A DNA stretch of 64,000 nt from Deltaproteobacteria bacterium (lineage in GTDB: Bacteria > Myxococcota_A > UBA9160 > SZUA-336), in contig JAJDAJ010000032.1 in assembly GCA_029261925.1 (NCBI GenBank), positions 1-64,000 on the forward strand, written 5' to 3'. Positions 16,144 to 24,251 of the stretch are shown in pieces; the first letter of the stretch is position 1; each line of letters starts with the position of its first letter. The notes under the pieces were generated by a model that worked only from the letters and a program-made list of their open reading frames with translations, searched no databases and was not told the origin of the DNA. The translations under genes and the position numbers were made by a program.

Positions 16144-17624
16144 CGGGCGTGACGGAGCCCGGAGCCGCCGTCCTCGGGATCGCGGTCGCGCTGCCGCTGG
16201 TCGGCGCGCTCGTGGTCTCGCTGCTGGGCCGCTGGCCCGACGTGCGGGAGGCCGCGAGCCTGCTGACGGGAGGGGCGCTGCTCGCGGTGGTGATCTCCAT
16301 CCTGCGCCGCCACCTGGCGGGCGAGCACCTCGAGCTGGAGCTGGTCGAGATGATGCCGGGCCTGCCGCTGGCGCTCGAGATCGAGCCGCTGGGCATGCTC
16401 TTCGCGCTGGTCGCCTCGGGGCTCTGGATCGTGACCACGATCTACTCGGTCGGCTACATGCGGGCGCACCACGAGGAGAACCAGACCCGCTTCTACGTCT
16501 GCTTCGCCATCGCGATCGCCGCCGCGACCGGCGTCGCCATGGCGCGCAACCTGCTCACGCTCTTCGTCTTCTACGAGGTGCTGACGCTGTCGACGTACCC
16601 GCTGGTCACGCACGCGCGCACCGAGGAGGCGCGGGCGGCGGGGCGCGTCTACCTGGGCATCCTGCTGACCACGTCGGTGCTCTTCCTGCTGCTCGCGATC
16701 CTGTGGACCTGGCAGCTCACCGGCACGCTGGAGTTCGAGCGCGGCGGCATCCTGTCCGGCCACGCCGAGCCGCCGCTGGTCGGCATCCTGCTCGCCCTGT
16801 ACGCCTTCGGGACGGGCAAGGCCGCGCTCATGCCCTTCCACCGCTGGCTGCCCGCGGCCATGGTCGCACCCACGCCGGTCAGCGCGCTGCTGCACGCGGT
16901 CGCGGTGGTCAAGGCGGGCGTCTTCTCGATCCTCAAGATCGTCGTCTACGTGTTCGGGATCGACCTGCTCTCCGACACGGGCACCAGCGAGTGGCTGATG
17001 TACGTGGCGTCGTTCACGATCCTCGCCGCGTCCCTGGTCGCGCTGACCCGCGACAACCTGAAGGCACGTCTGGCCTACTCGACCATCAGCCAGCTGAGCT
17101 ACATCGTGCTGGGCGCGGCCCTCGCCACCGAGTCCGGCGTGCTCGGCGGCGGGCTCCAGATCGCGATGCACGCGGTGGGGAAGATCACCCTGTTCTTCGT
17201 GGCGGGCGCGATCATGGTCACCCTGCACAAGACCGAGGTGAGCCAGCTCGACGGCGTCGGTCGGCAGATGCCGGTGACGATGTTCTGCTTCCTGATCGGC
17301 AGCCTGAGCATCATCGGGCTGCCGCCGCTGGGCGGGGCCTGGAGCAAGTGGTTCCTGCTACTCGGCACGGTGGACGCGCAGATGCTGCCGCTGGCCGCCG
17401 TTCTGATCGTGAGCTCGCTGCTCAACATCGCCTATCTGATGCCGATCGTCGCGCGCGCCTACTTCGTCCCGCTGCCCGCGGGCACGGCGGCGACGGGCAT
17501 CAGCGAGGCCCCCCTGCTCTGTCTGGTGCCGATCTGCCTGACGGCCCTGGGCTGTGTGGTGCTCTTCTTCGCGGCGGGCGACGTGCACGCCCTGCTACTC
17601 CCGATGCTGGGAAGCGCGCCATGA
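16140..17624 (+). CDS. Antiporter-like subunit D (second copy, NuoM/MrpD family)
   Basis: A 494-residue, multi-helix antiporter-like protein. Expected charged positions are intact: Glu in LFVFYEVLTLSTYPL, Lys in FGTGKAALMPFHRWLPAAM followed by APTPVSALLHAVAVVKAGVF, and Lys in MHAVGKITLFFVAG. It is more NuoM/HyfB-like than the first copy in the P-T-P-V-S-A-L-x-H-A stretch. GTG start at 16140, coupled to mrpD. Together with the third copy it may stand in for the missing N-terminal NuoL-like part of MrpA. Confidence 0.85.
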   Translation: MTGVTEPGAAVLGIAVALPLVGALVVSLLGRWPDVREAASLLTGGALLAVVISILRRHLAGEHLELELVEMMPGLPLALEIEPLGMLFALVASGLWIVTTIYSVGYMRAHHEENQTRFYVCFAIAIAAATGVAMARNLLTLFVFYEVLTLSTYPLVTHARTEEARAAGRVYLGILLTTSVLFLLLAILWTWQLTGTLEFERGGILSGHAEPPLVGILLALYAFGTGKAALMPFHRWLPAAMVAPTPVSALLHAVAVVKAGVFSILKIVVYVFGIDLLSDTGTSEWLMYVASFTILAASLVALTRDNLKARLAYSTISQLSYIVLGAALATESGVLGGGLQIAMHAVGKITLFFVAGAIMVTLHKTEVSQLDGVGRQMPVTMFCFLIGSLSIIGLPPLGGAWSKWFLLLGTVDAQMLPLAAVLIVSSLLNIAYLMPIVARAYFVPLPAGTAATGISEAPLLCLVPICLTALGCVVLFFAAGDVHALLLPMLGSAP

Positions 17625-17905
17625 GCGATCCCGCACCGGAGAGGACGCGCTGGCTCGACGAGCCGGCCAACGTGCGGCGGATCTACCGCTGGGTCTGGAT
17701 CAGCTGCCTGGTGCTGCTGGTCGGCGGCGAGGGACTGCTGCGCTGGGCGCGCCACCGCGAGCACGGCGAGCACCACGGATTCCACTTCGAGAGCTGGCCC
17801 GGCTTCTACGCGCTGTACGGCTTCATCGCCTGCGTGGGCCTCGTGCTGGCCGCGAAGGAGCTGCGCCGGCTGATCATGCGGTCCGAGGACTACTATGGGA
17901 ATTGA
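17621..17905 (+). CDS. Small two-helix membrane protein of the antiporter operon
   Basis: A 94-residue protein I cannot name. A basic N terminus (ERTRWLDEPANVRRIYRW) leads into helix one (VWISCLVLLVGGEGLL). A His-rich loop follows (REHGEHHGFHFESWPG), then helix two (FYALYGFIACVGLVLAAKEL) and an acidic/aromatic end (MRSEDYYGN). It overlaps both neighbours (ATGA with the D gene, 11 bases with the next). Its fixed place between two antiporter subunits suggests a structural subunit. The five loop histidines could bind metal or sense pH; that is inference. Confidence 0.75.
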   Translation: MSDPAPERTRWLDEPANVRRIYRWVWISCLVLLVGGEGLLRWARHREHGEHHGFHFESWPGFYALYGFIACVGLVLAAKELRRLIMRSEDYYGN

Positions 17906-19592
17906 GCAGATCCCGCCGGGCTGGCCGCTGATCCTGGGCGCACTCCTGGTGCCGGTCCTGCCGCGCCGCGCTCGCCAGGTCTGGATGCTGCTGCTGCCGC
18001 TCGCGGGGCTGGTACACCTGGCGCTGCTGCCCGAGACCACGGCCTGGCCGCTGTCGATCTTCGGCCTCGAGCTCGACCTGGTGCGCGTGGACCGGCTGGC
18101 GCTGGTCTGGGGCTACATCTTCCACATCGCGGCGTTCCTGTCCGTGATCTACGCGCTGCATCAGGACGACGTGGTTCAGGAGGTCGCCGCGCTGATGTAC
18201 GCGGGCAGTGCGATCGGCGCCGTGTTCGCCGGCGACCTGCTCAGCCTGTTCGTGTACTGGGAGCTGACCGCGATCACCTCGGTCTTCCTCGTCTGGGCCA
18301 CGCGCACCGAGCGCTCCTACCGCAGCGGCATGCGCTACCTGATCGTGCAGGTCGGCTCGGGCGTGCTGCTGCTGGCCGGCATCGTGCTGCGCGTGCGGGA
18401 GACCGGCTCGCTGAGCTTCGGTGACCTCGGTGGCGTGACCGACCTGGCCACGGGCCTGATCTTCGTGGCCATGGGCATCAAGGCCGCCTTCCCGCTGCTG
18501 CACAACTGGCTCCAGGACGCGTACCCCGAGGCGACGGTCACCGGGACCGTCTGGCTCAGTGCGTTCACGACCAAGCTGGCGATCTACGCACTCGCCCGCG
18601 GCTTCCCCGGCGAGGGCCTGCTGATCCCGATCGGCGCCGCGATGACCGCGTTCCCGATCTTCTACGCGGTCATCGAGAACGACCTGCGCCGGGTGCTCGC
18701 GTACAGCCTGAACAACCAGCTCGGCTTCATGGTGGTCGGGATCGGCATCGGCACGGCAGCGTCGCTCAACGGCACCGCGGCGCACGCCTTCGCACACATC
18801 CTGTACAAGGGCCTGCTCTTCATGTCGATGGGAGCGGTGCTCTACCGCACGGGCACCTGCAACGGCTCACAGCTCGGCGGGCTGTACAAGTCCATGCCCT
18901 GGACCTGCGCCTTCTGCATCGTCGGTGCGGCCTCGATCTCGGCCTTCCCCCTCTTCTCGGGCTTCGTCTCGAAGTCGATCATCGTCGCCGAGGCCTCGCA
19001 CGCTCACCTGACGGTGACCTTCCTGGTACTGCTGTTCGCGTCGGCAGGCGTTTTCCACCACTCGGGCATCAAGATCCCCTACTTCGCCTTCTTCGCGCAC
19101 GACTCGGGTCTCCGGGTGCGCGAGGCACCGCTGAACATGCTGATCGCGATGGGTATCGCGGCGGCGCTCTGCATCGGCATCGGCGTCTTCCCCGGCCCGC
19201 TCTACGCGATCCTGCCCTACCCGCTGGAGTTCGAGCCCTACACGATCCCGCACGTGGTCACGCAGCTGCAGATCCTGATGTGGTCGGCGCTCGCCTTCGC
19301 GGTGCTCAACTGGTACCGCATCTACCCGCCGGAGCTGCGCTCGACCAACCTCGACTTCGACTGGGTCTACCGGCGCGCCGGCCCCGCCGTCGCCCGCTCG
19401 ATCGGCGGCGCGATCGGAGCTCTCCGCGGCGCGGTGGTCGGCACGGCGCGCGGCCGCGTGATCCAGACGATCGAGCGGGTGCACCGCTACCACGGACCTC
19501 AGGGCGTGCTGGCGCGCACCTGGCCCACCAGCAGCATGGCGCTCTGGGTGGCGCTCCTGCTGGCGGCCGTGCTGCTGCTGTACTTCGCCTGA
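17895..19592 (+). CDS. Antiporter-like subunit D (third copy), with C-terminal extension
   Basis: A 565-residue antiporter-like protein. The family core includes Glu in SLFVYWELTAITSVFL, Lys in MGIKAAFPLLHNWLQDAYPEA, Lys in AFTTKLAIYALARG and Lys in FAHILYKGLLFMSMG. The core ends near residue 440. A tail of about 100 residues follows, with a basic amphipathic stretch (YRRAGPAVARSIGGAIGALRG) and one final helix (MALWVALLLAAVLLLYF). This resembles the lateral-helix extension of NuoL/MrpA in position, though I cannot show homology. Last gene of the operon, 8 bases from a convergent thioesterase-like gene. Confidence 0.83.
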   Translation: MGIEQIPPGWPLILGALLVPVLPRRARQVWMLLLPLAGLVHLALLPETTAWPLSIFGLELDLVRVDRLALVWGYIFHIAAFLSVIYALHQDDVVQEVAALMYAGSAIGAVFAGDLLSLFVYWELTAITSVFLVWATRTERSYRSGMRYLIVQVGSGVLLLAGIVLRVRETGSLSFGDLGGVTDLATGLIFVAMGIKAAFPLLHNWLQDAYPEATVTGTVWLSAFTTKLAIYALARGFPGEGLLIPIGAAMTAFPIFYAVIENDLRRVLAYSLNNQLGFMVVGIGIGTAASLNGTAAHAFAHILYKGLLFMSMGAVLYRTGTCNGSQLGGLYKSMPWTCAFCIVGAASISAFPLFSGFVSKSIIVAEASHAHLTVTFLVLLFASAGVFHHSGIKIPYFAFFAHDSGLRVREAPLNMLIAMGIAAALCIGIGVFPGPLYAILPYPLEFEPYTIPHVVTQLQILMWSALAFAVLNWYRIYPPELRSTNLDFDWVYRRAGPAVARSIGGAIGALRGAVVGTARGRVIQTIERVHRYHGPQGVLARTWPTSSMALWVALLLAAVLLLYFA

Positions 19593-19600
19593 GCCGGGGC

Positions 19601-20308
19601 TCAGCCGCGGGCGGAGCGGGTGCCCGTGCCGATGAAGATCGCCTCAGCCTCCGCGCAGGTCAGCGGCTCCCCGCCCGCGTCGGCCGTGCGCAGCACTCCG
19701 CGGACGAAGGTCTTGCGCCCCTCCGTGCGCTCCGCCCAGCCCTCGTAGCGCAGCGGCACACCCAGCGGCGTGAGCGCCGTGTAGCGCACCGTGAGCGTGC
19801 CGGTCACGCCGCCGTGCCGGCGGGCGGTCGAGGCCGCCTGGCCGAGCACGATGTCGAAGCCCGCCGCGATGTAGCCGCCGTGCACGCAGCGCGGGATGCC
19901 CTCGTGCGCGGGTCCGAAGCGCACGTCGCCGAGCGCGCGCTCGCCCTCGGCGCGCAGCTCGATCGGGGGCGCGAGCGGGTTGGCGCGGCCGATCAGCGGG
20001 TGGGTCGAGCGCACGTTGGGCGCGAAGCCCGAGCGCGCGGCGATCGCCCCGACGCTGGCCGCTTCCCGCGCGTAGCGGCTGGCCGCAGCGGGCGCCCGCA
20101 GCCCGGCGCGCAGCGCCTCGAGCACGTCCGCCACGCGGGCCCACTCGTCCTCGGCGGCCTCTGCGGTCACGAGCCAGCGCAGAAGCTCCCGCGCGGCGTC
20201 GGCCGCGCGCAGCGCCTGGTCGGTCGCCGGCGCGCCGGCGGCGCTCATCAGCTCGCGGATCCGGGTCGCCAGCGGGAGCGGCGGGAGCTCGGGCTCCGTC
20301 GCGCTCAC
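19601..20308 (-). CDS. Hotdog-fold thioesterase (PaaI/YbgC-like)
   Basis: A 235-residue protein. The first 100 residues are helical and Ala/Arg-rich with no recognised domain. The C-terminal half is a hotdog fold with CVHGGYIAAGFDIVLGQAAS (the H-G-G-x-x-x-x-x-x-D motif of acyl-CoA thioesterases), VTGTLTVRYTALTPLGVPLRYEG and LTCAEAEAIFIGTG. Such enzymes hydrolyse acyl- or aryl-CoA thioesters. It starts at GTG 20308, overlapping the stop of the CoA-transferase gene (GTGA), so they are made together. Its likely job is releasing CoA from pathway intermediates. Confidence 0.8.
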   Translation of the reverse strand: MSATEPELPPLPLATRIRELMSAAGAPATDQALRAADAARELLRWLVTAEAAEDEWARVADVLEALRAGLRAPAAASRYAREAASVGAIAARSGFAPNVRSTHPLIGRANPLAPPIELRAEGERALGDVRFGPAHEGIPRCVHGGYIAAGFDIVLGQAASTARRHGGVTGTLTVRYTALTPLGVPLRYEGWAERTEGRKTFVRGVLRTADAGGEPLTCAEAEAIFIGTGTRSARG

Positions 20309-22665
20309 TCGACGCCGCCGGCCTTCTCGAGCCGCGCGATGTCCTCGCTCGAGTAGCCGAGCAGGTCGCGGAGCACCTCGTGCGTGTGCTGGCCCAGCGT
20401 CGGCGTGGCGTGCGAGTAGCGCCCGGGCGCGTCGCTGAGCCGGAAGCCGTTGCGCTCGTACGGGAAGCTGCCGATGACCGGATGCTCCTGCACGTCGAAG
20501 TGGCCGCGCGCCTCGAGCTGCGGGTCGTGCGCGGTGTCGCGCATGCTCAGCACGGGCACCGCCTCGATCCCCTCGGCCTGCAGCAGCGCGGCGACGTCCT
20601 CGGCCGACTGGCCGCGCGTCCACTCCGCGATCTGCGCCTCGATCTCGTCCTGGCTCTCGAGGCGGCGCTGCAGCGTGGCCAGGTCGGGATCGTCGATCCC
20701 GATCAGACCCGCCAGCGTGGCCCACTCGTCGTCGGACCAGGTGGCGATCGCCACCCACTCGTCGTCGCCCCGGCACGGGAAGGCCCCGTGGGGGGCGGTG
20801 CGCGGCGAGCGATTGCCCATGGCGCTGCCGATGCGTCCGTTCGCCGCGTAGTCGAGCAGCCACGGCGCCAGCGTGTAGGCCGCGGCCTCGACCTGGGAGA
20901 CGTCCGCGTGCAGCCCCCGGCCGGTCCGGCGGTGGTACAGCAGCGCAGCCGCGATCGCGGTGGCGCTGAAGCGCGGCGCCAGCGAGTCGGTGATCGTGCC
21001 CGTGGGCCCGACCGGCTCGCGATCGGGGTAGCCCGTCAGGTGGGTGTAGCCGGCCAGTGCCGAGCCCTGCGAGCCGAAGCCGGGGTAGTCGCGATGCGGC
21101 CCGGTCTGGCCGTTCATGCACGAGCTGACCATCACCACGTCGGGCATACCGGGCGAGAGCGAGGCGTAGTCCAGGCCGAAGCCACGCATGGCCTTGGGCG
21201 CGAAGTTCTCCAGGACCAGGTCGGACCACTCGATCAGGCGTCGCGCCACCTCCACGCCCTCGGGGGTCTTCAGGTTCAGCGTGACGCTGTGCTTGCCCGG
21301 GTTCAGGGCATTGAAGATGGGGCTGCCTTCCAGCCCGTGAGGACTGTGCGCCGCCACGGCCATGGTGCGCAGGAACTCCGGCCGGCTCTTCGACTCCACG
21401 CGCACGACGGTCGCGCCGTTCTCCGCGAAGTAGCGCGAGGCGATCGGACCCGCGGCGCCCGCGCCGAACTCGACGATCTTGACGCCGTGCCAGGCGCCCT
21501 GCCCCGACCCGACACCGGCCGTCCCGGGCGTACGAGCGTCCCAGCCCGGCCAGGGACCCGCGTCCAGCGCTGGTGCCGGCCGCCGGGCCCGCGGCGGCTC
21601 GACCTCGCCGTCGGCACTCCGCGCCAGGGCGAAGCGCACGGGGAAGCCGTCGAGCGTGCCCAGCCGGGCGAACATCTCGCGCTCGGCGAGCTGCGCGCTC
21701 GCGTAGAGCTCGCGCGGCGTGTTGCACGGCGCGAGCATGGCTCGATTGGCCGCGGCCATCTCGTAGAGCTCGACCAGGGTGTGGCGCTCGAAGTAGCGCT
21801 CGAGCGGCTCCTCGACGGCGCGACGCTCCTCGGGCGAGAGGTCGTGGACGTTGAACTTCGCCCAGTCGCGCTCGGTCCAGGCCGGCGTCGCCAGGCCCTC
21901 GGACTCGAGCACCTGGGTCATGAACAGGTAGGTCGGCACGCGCGCCACGCCGCCGCGGATGCCGAACGAGACCCAGCCATCCTTGCAGCGCCAGATCTCG
22001 CGCATGCCCAGCAGCGTCGCGCCCGCGCGACGCGTCTGCCGCGGCTCCGCGCGCTGGTCGCCGATCGCCCCCATGTTGGCCACGGTCACGGTCTCCTGCA
22101 TCGACAGGTCCACGCGCTGCGGCCGGCCCGACGCCAGTCCGCTGAGCGCCGCGACCGCGATCTCGGGCCCGGCGTGCGCATACCCCGAGGGCTCGCTGGC
22201 GCGCAGCGGGGCCCGGTCCGGAAAGCCCGTGCCGTGCATGTTCCCGGTCGCGGCCATCACGCCCAGGTCACTGGCGCTCCAGCCCGAGCGCGGACCCTCG
22301 AGCCCGAAGGGCGTCGCGTGCACCCAGACCGCCTGCGGCGCGCGGGCCGCGTCGACCTGCAGCGAGCCGGGGAAGCCCGGGGTGTCGATGATCACGTCGG
22401 CCCCGGCCAGCAGGCCGTCGAGGCGCGGATCGTCCGCGCTGCAGACCACGCTGGTCTTGCCGGCGTTCCAGGCCGCGAAGCGCAGCGACGCCTCCGGAGG
22501 CGGGGCGCCCTCCACGAACGGCCCGATCGCGCGCAGCGGATCCCCGCCCGGGGGCTCGACCTTGACGACGTCGGCTCCCAGGTCGGCCAGGATGCGCCCG
22601 CCCAGGTGGCCCGGCTCGCCCGAGAGATCCACCACCCGCACGCCTTCGAGCAGCGCTTCGCCCAT
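20305..22665 (-). CDS. Tandem class III CoA-transferase (CaiB/BaiF), two domains in one chain
   Basis: A 786-residue protein with two CaiB/BaiF units. Unit 1 (residues about 1-370) begins LEGVRVVDLSGEPGHLGGRILADLGADVVKVEPPGGDPLR. Unit 2 (about 395-786) begins GVKIVEFGAGAAGPIASRYFAENGATVVRVE. Single CaiB proteins are about 400 residues. The catalytic Asp of class III transferases fits GTITDSLAP in unit 2, whereas the matching place in unit 1 reads PSGYAHAG with no Asp. So unit 2 is probably the active half and unit 1 structural. The ATG at 22665 has GGAGG 8 bases upstream. It shares a divergent promoter region with the HMG-CoA-synthase-like gene. The reaction is CoA transfer between acids; the substrates are unknown. 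Confidence 0.85.
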   Translation of the reverse strand: MGEALLEGVRVVDLSGEPGHLGGRILADLGADVVKVEPPGGDPLRAIGPFVEGAPPPEASLRFAAWNAGKTSVVCSADDPRLDGLLAGADVIIDTPGFPGSLQVDAARAPQAVWVHATPFGLEGPRSGWSASDLGVMAATGNMHGTGFPDRAPLRASEPSGYAHAGPEIAVAALSGLASGRPQRVDLSMQETVTVANMGAIGDQRAEPRQTRRAGATLLGMREIWRCKDGWVSFGIRGGVARVPTYLFMTQVLESEGLATPAWTERDWAKFNVHDLSPEERRAVEEPLERYFERHTLVELYEMAAANRAMLAPCNTPRELYASAQLAEREMFARLGTLDGFPVRFALARSADGEVEPPRARRPAPALDAGPWPGWDARTPGTAGVGSGQGAWHGVKIVEFGAGAAGPIASRYFAENGATVVRVESKSRPEFLRTMAVAAHSPHGLEGSPIFNALNPGKHSVTLNLKTPEGVEVARRLIEWSDLVLENFAPKAMRGFGLDYASLSPGMPDVVMVSSCMNGQTGPHRDYPGFGSQGSALAGYTHLTGYPDREPVGPTGTITDSLAPRFSATAIAAALLYHRRTGRGLHADVSQVEAAAYTLAPWLLDYAANGRIGSAMGNRSPRTAPHGAFPCRGDDEWVAIATWSDDEWATLAGLIGIDDPDLATLQRRLESQDEIEAQIAEWTRGQSAEDVAALLQAEGIEAVPVLSMRDTAHDPQLEARGHFDVQEHPVIGSFPYERNGFRLSDAPGRYSHATPTLGQHTHEVLRDLLGYSSEDIARLEKAGGVE

Positions 22666-22734
22666 CCGAGACACCTCCGAGCCGGCCAAGCTATCACAGG
22701 CGTAGCGCGCCGGACGCGGTCACGCCCCGGGTGG

Positions 22735-22740
22735 TATGCT
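22735..22740 (+). promoter_or_regulatory. Candidate -10 element TATGCT for the HMG-CoA-synthase-like/thiolase operon
   Basis: gtggTATGCTcgg occurs 84 bases before the ATG at 22825 and lies in the 159-base divergent spacer. The same hexamer appears before 30813, 41143 and, on the other strand, 49797. No TTGACA-like -35 is evident, as is common in very GC-rich genomes. Confidence 0.4.
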
Positions 22741-22824
22741 CGGACGGCGCTCCCGACGACGCGCGGTGAGCGGCCGCGGCCGAGCCGCAGCCTCGACGCA
22801 GACCAGCCTCGGAGGACGACCAGG

Positions 22825-24249
22825 ATGGGTGGAATCACGGCCTACGGTGCCTACGTGCCGCGCACGCGGCTGCCGCTGGCGCTGATCTCGGGGCGTCCCG
22901 CGAAGGAGGGCGGACCGGAGAAGGCGGTCGCCTACTACGACGAGGACGCGGTGACCATGGCGGTGTCCGCCGCACTCGACTGCCTGACGGGCATCGATCG
23001 CGCCAGCGTCGACGCGGTGTACTTCGCCTCGACCAGCTACCCGCTCGCCGAGAAGCAGGGCGCGGCGCTGATCGCCAAGGCGCTCGACCTGCGCCGCGAC
23101 GTGCAGACCCTGGACTTCTCGGGCTCGCTGCGCGCCGGCACCGGCGCGCTCGAGGCCGCGACCAACGCGGTCGCGGCCGGGAGCCTCCGCAACGTGCTGG
23201 TACTGGCCAGCGACTGCCGCATGGGCGCGCCGAAGGGCGGCCTCGAGCCCAAGCTCGGCGACGGGGCCGCGGCCTTCCTGGTGGGCGACCAGAGCCCGAT
23301 CGCCACGCTCGAGGGCTCGTTCTCGGTCGCCAACGAGCTCCAGGACCTCTGGCGGATCGAGGGCGAGCCCTTCACGCACAGCTGGGAGGACCGCTTCGCG
23401 ATCCAGGAGGGCTACACGCCCAACATCGTCGAGGCGATCCAGGGGCTGCTCGCGAAGACCGGCCTGGGTGCGGGCGACTTCGCGCGCGCCGCGGTCTTCG
23501 CGCCCGACCAGCGCAGCCTGGGGGGTGCCGTGCGCCAGGCCGGGCTCGACGCCGCGCAGGTGCAGGACCCGTTCTTCGGCCGCCTGGGGAACACCGGCGC
23601 GGCCTTCGCGCCGATGCTCACCGTCGCCGCGCTCGAGAGCGCCAAGGCAGGCGAGCGCATCCTGGTGGCCGCGTACGGCGACGGTGCGCACGCCCTGGCC
23701 CTGCAGGTGACCGACCACGTCGAGAAGCTCGAGCCGCGGGTCGGCGTCACCGGGCACCTGAAGCGGCGCCGCGCGCTCGGGAGCTACGAATCGTACCTGC
23801 GCTCGCGCAGCCTCGAGACCAAGGAGTGGCCGACCGGCTCGGACCTCGGGCTCTCCGCCACGATCCGCTACCGCGAGCGCGACGCCGACCTGAGCTTCCT
23901 GGCCGGGCGCTGCACCAGCTGCGGCCAGGTGCACTTCCCGAAGCCGCGGGTCTGCATCCGCTGCCGCACCAAGGACGAGTGGGAGCCGTACCGGCTCTCG
24001 GACCGGCGCGGCCGCCTGCTCTCGTACACCTTCGACTCGTTCTTCCCGGCGCCCGAGCCACCCACGATCATGATCATGACCGAGGTGGACGGCTGTCGCG
24101 TCCAGGTGCAGCTGGCGAACGCGCGGCCGGAGGACGTTCGCCTCGAGATGGACGTCGATTACGTGTTCCGCAAGATCCACGACGCGGGCGGGAAGCCAAA
24201 CTACTCATGGAAGGCCAGTCCGGTCGAGCCCAGGGAGGCAGGAGCGTAG
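22825..24249 (+). CDS. HMG-CoA-synthase-like protein fused to a DUF35 zinc-ribbon/OB domain
   Basis: A 474-residue fusion. Residues 1-330 have the thiolase-superfamily fold of HMG-CoA synthase/KAS III (GGITAYGAYVPRTRL start; GDGAAAFLVGD; GRLGNTGAAFAPMLTVAALESA). Residues 350-470 are DUF35: a zinc ribbon with Cys363, Cys366, Cys377 and Cys380, then an OB fold (RRGRLLSYTFDSFFPAPEPP). By eye the Glu, Cys and His of real HMG-CoA synthases fall on Thr70, Leu102 and Ala226, so catalysis is doubtful. The thiolase gene follows after 2 bases. In archaea, thiolase, HMG-CoA synthase and DUF35 form one channelling complex; this pair could be a bacterial analogue. DUF35 fusions and pairs also occur in steroid side-chain degradation. 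ATG 22825 has ggagg upstream. Confidence 0.82.
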   Translation: MGGITAYGAYVPRTRLPLALISGRPAKEGGPEKAVAYYDEDAVTMAVSAALDCLTGIDRASVDAVYFASTSYPLAEKQGAALIAKALDLRRDVQTLDFSGSLRAGTGALEAATNAVAAGSLRNVLVLASDCRMGAPKGGLEPKLGDGAAAFLVGDQSPIATLEGSFSVANELQDLWRIEGEPFTHSWEDRFAIQEGYTPNIVEAIQGLLAKTGLGAGDFARAAVFAPDQRSLGGAVRQAGLDAAQVQDPFFGRLGNTGAAFAPMLTVAALESAKAGERILVAAYGDGAHALALQVTDHVEKLEPRVGVTGHLKRRRALGSYESYLRSRSLETKEWPTGSDLGLSATIRYRERDADLSFLAGRCTSCGQVHFPKPRVCIRCRTKDEWEPYRLSDRRGRLLSYTFDSFFPAPEPPTIMIMTEVDGCRVQVQLANARPEDVRLEMDVDYVFRKIHDAGGKPNYSWKASPVEPREAGA

Positions 24250-24251
24250 CC

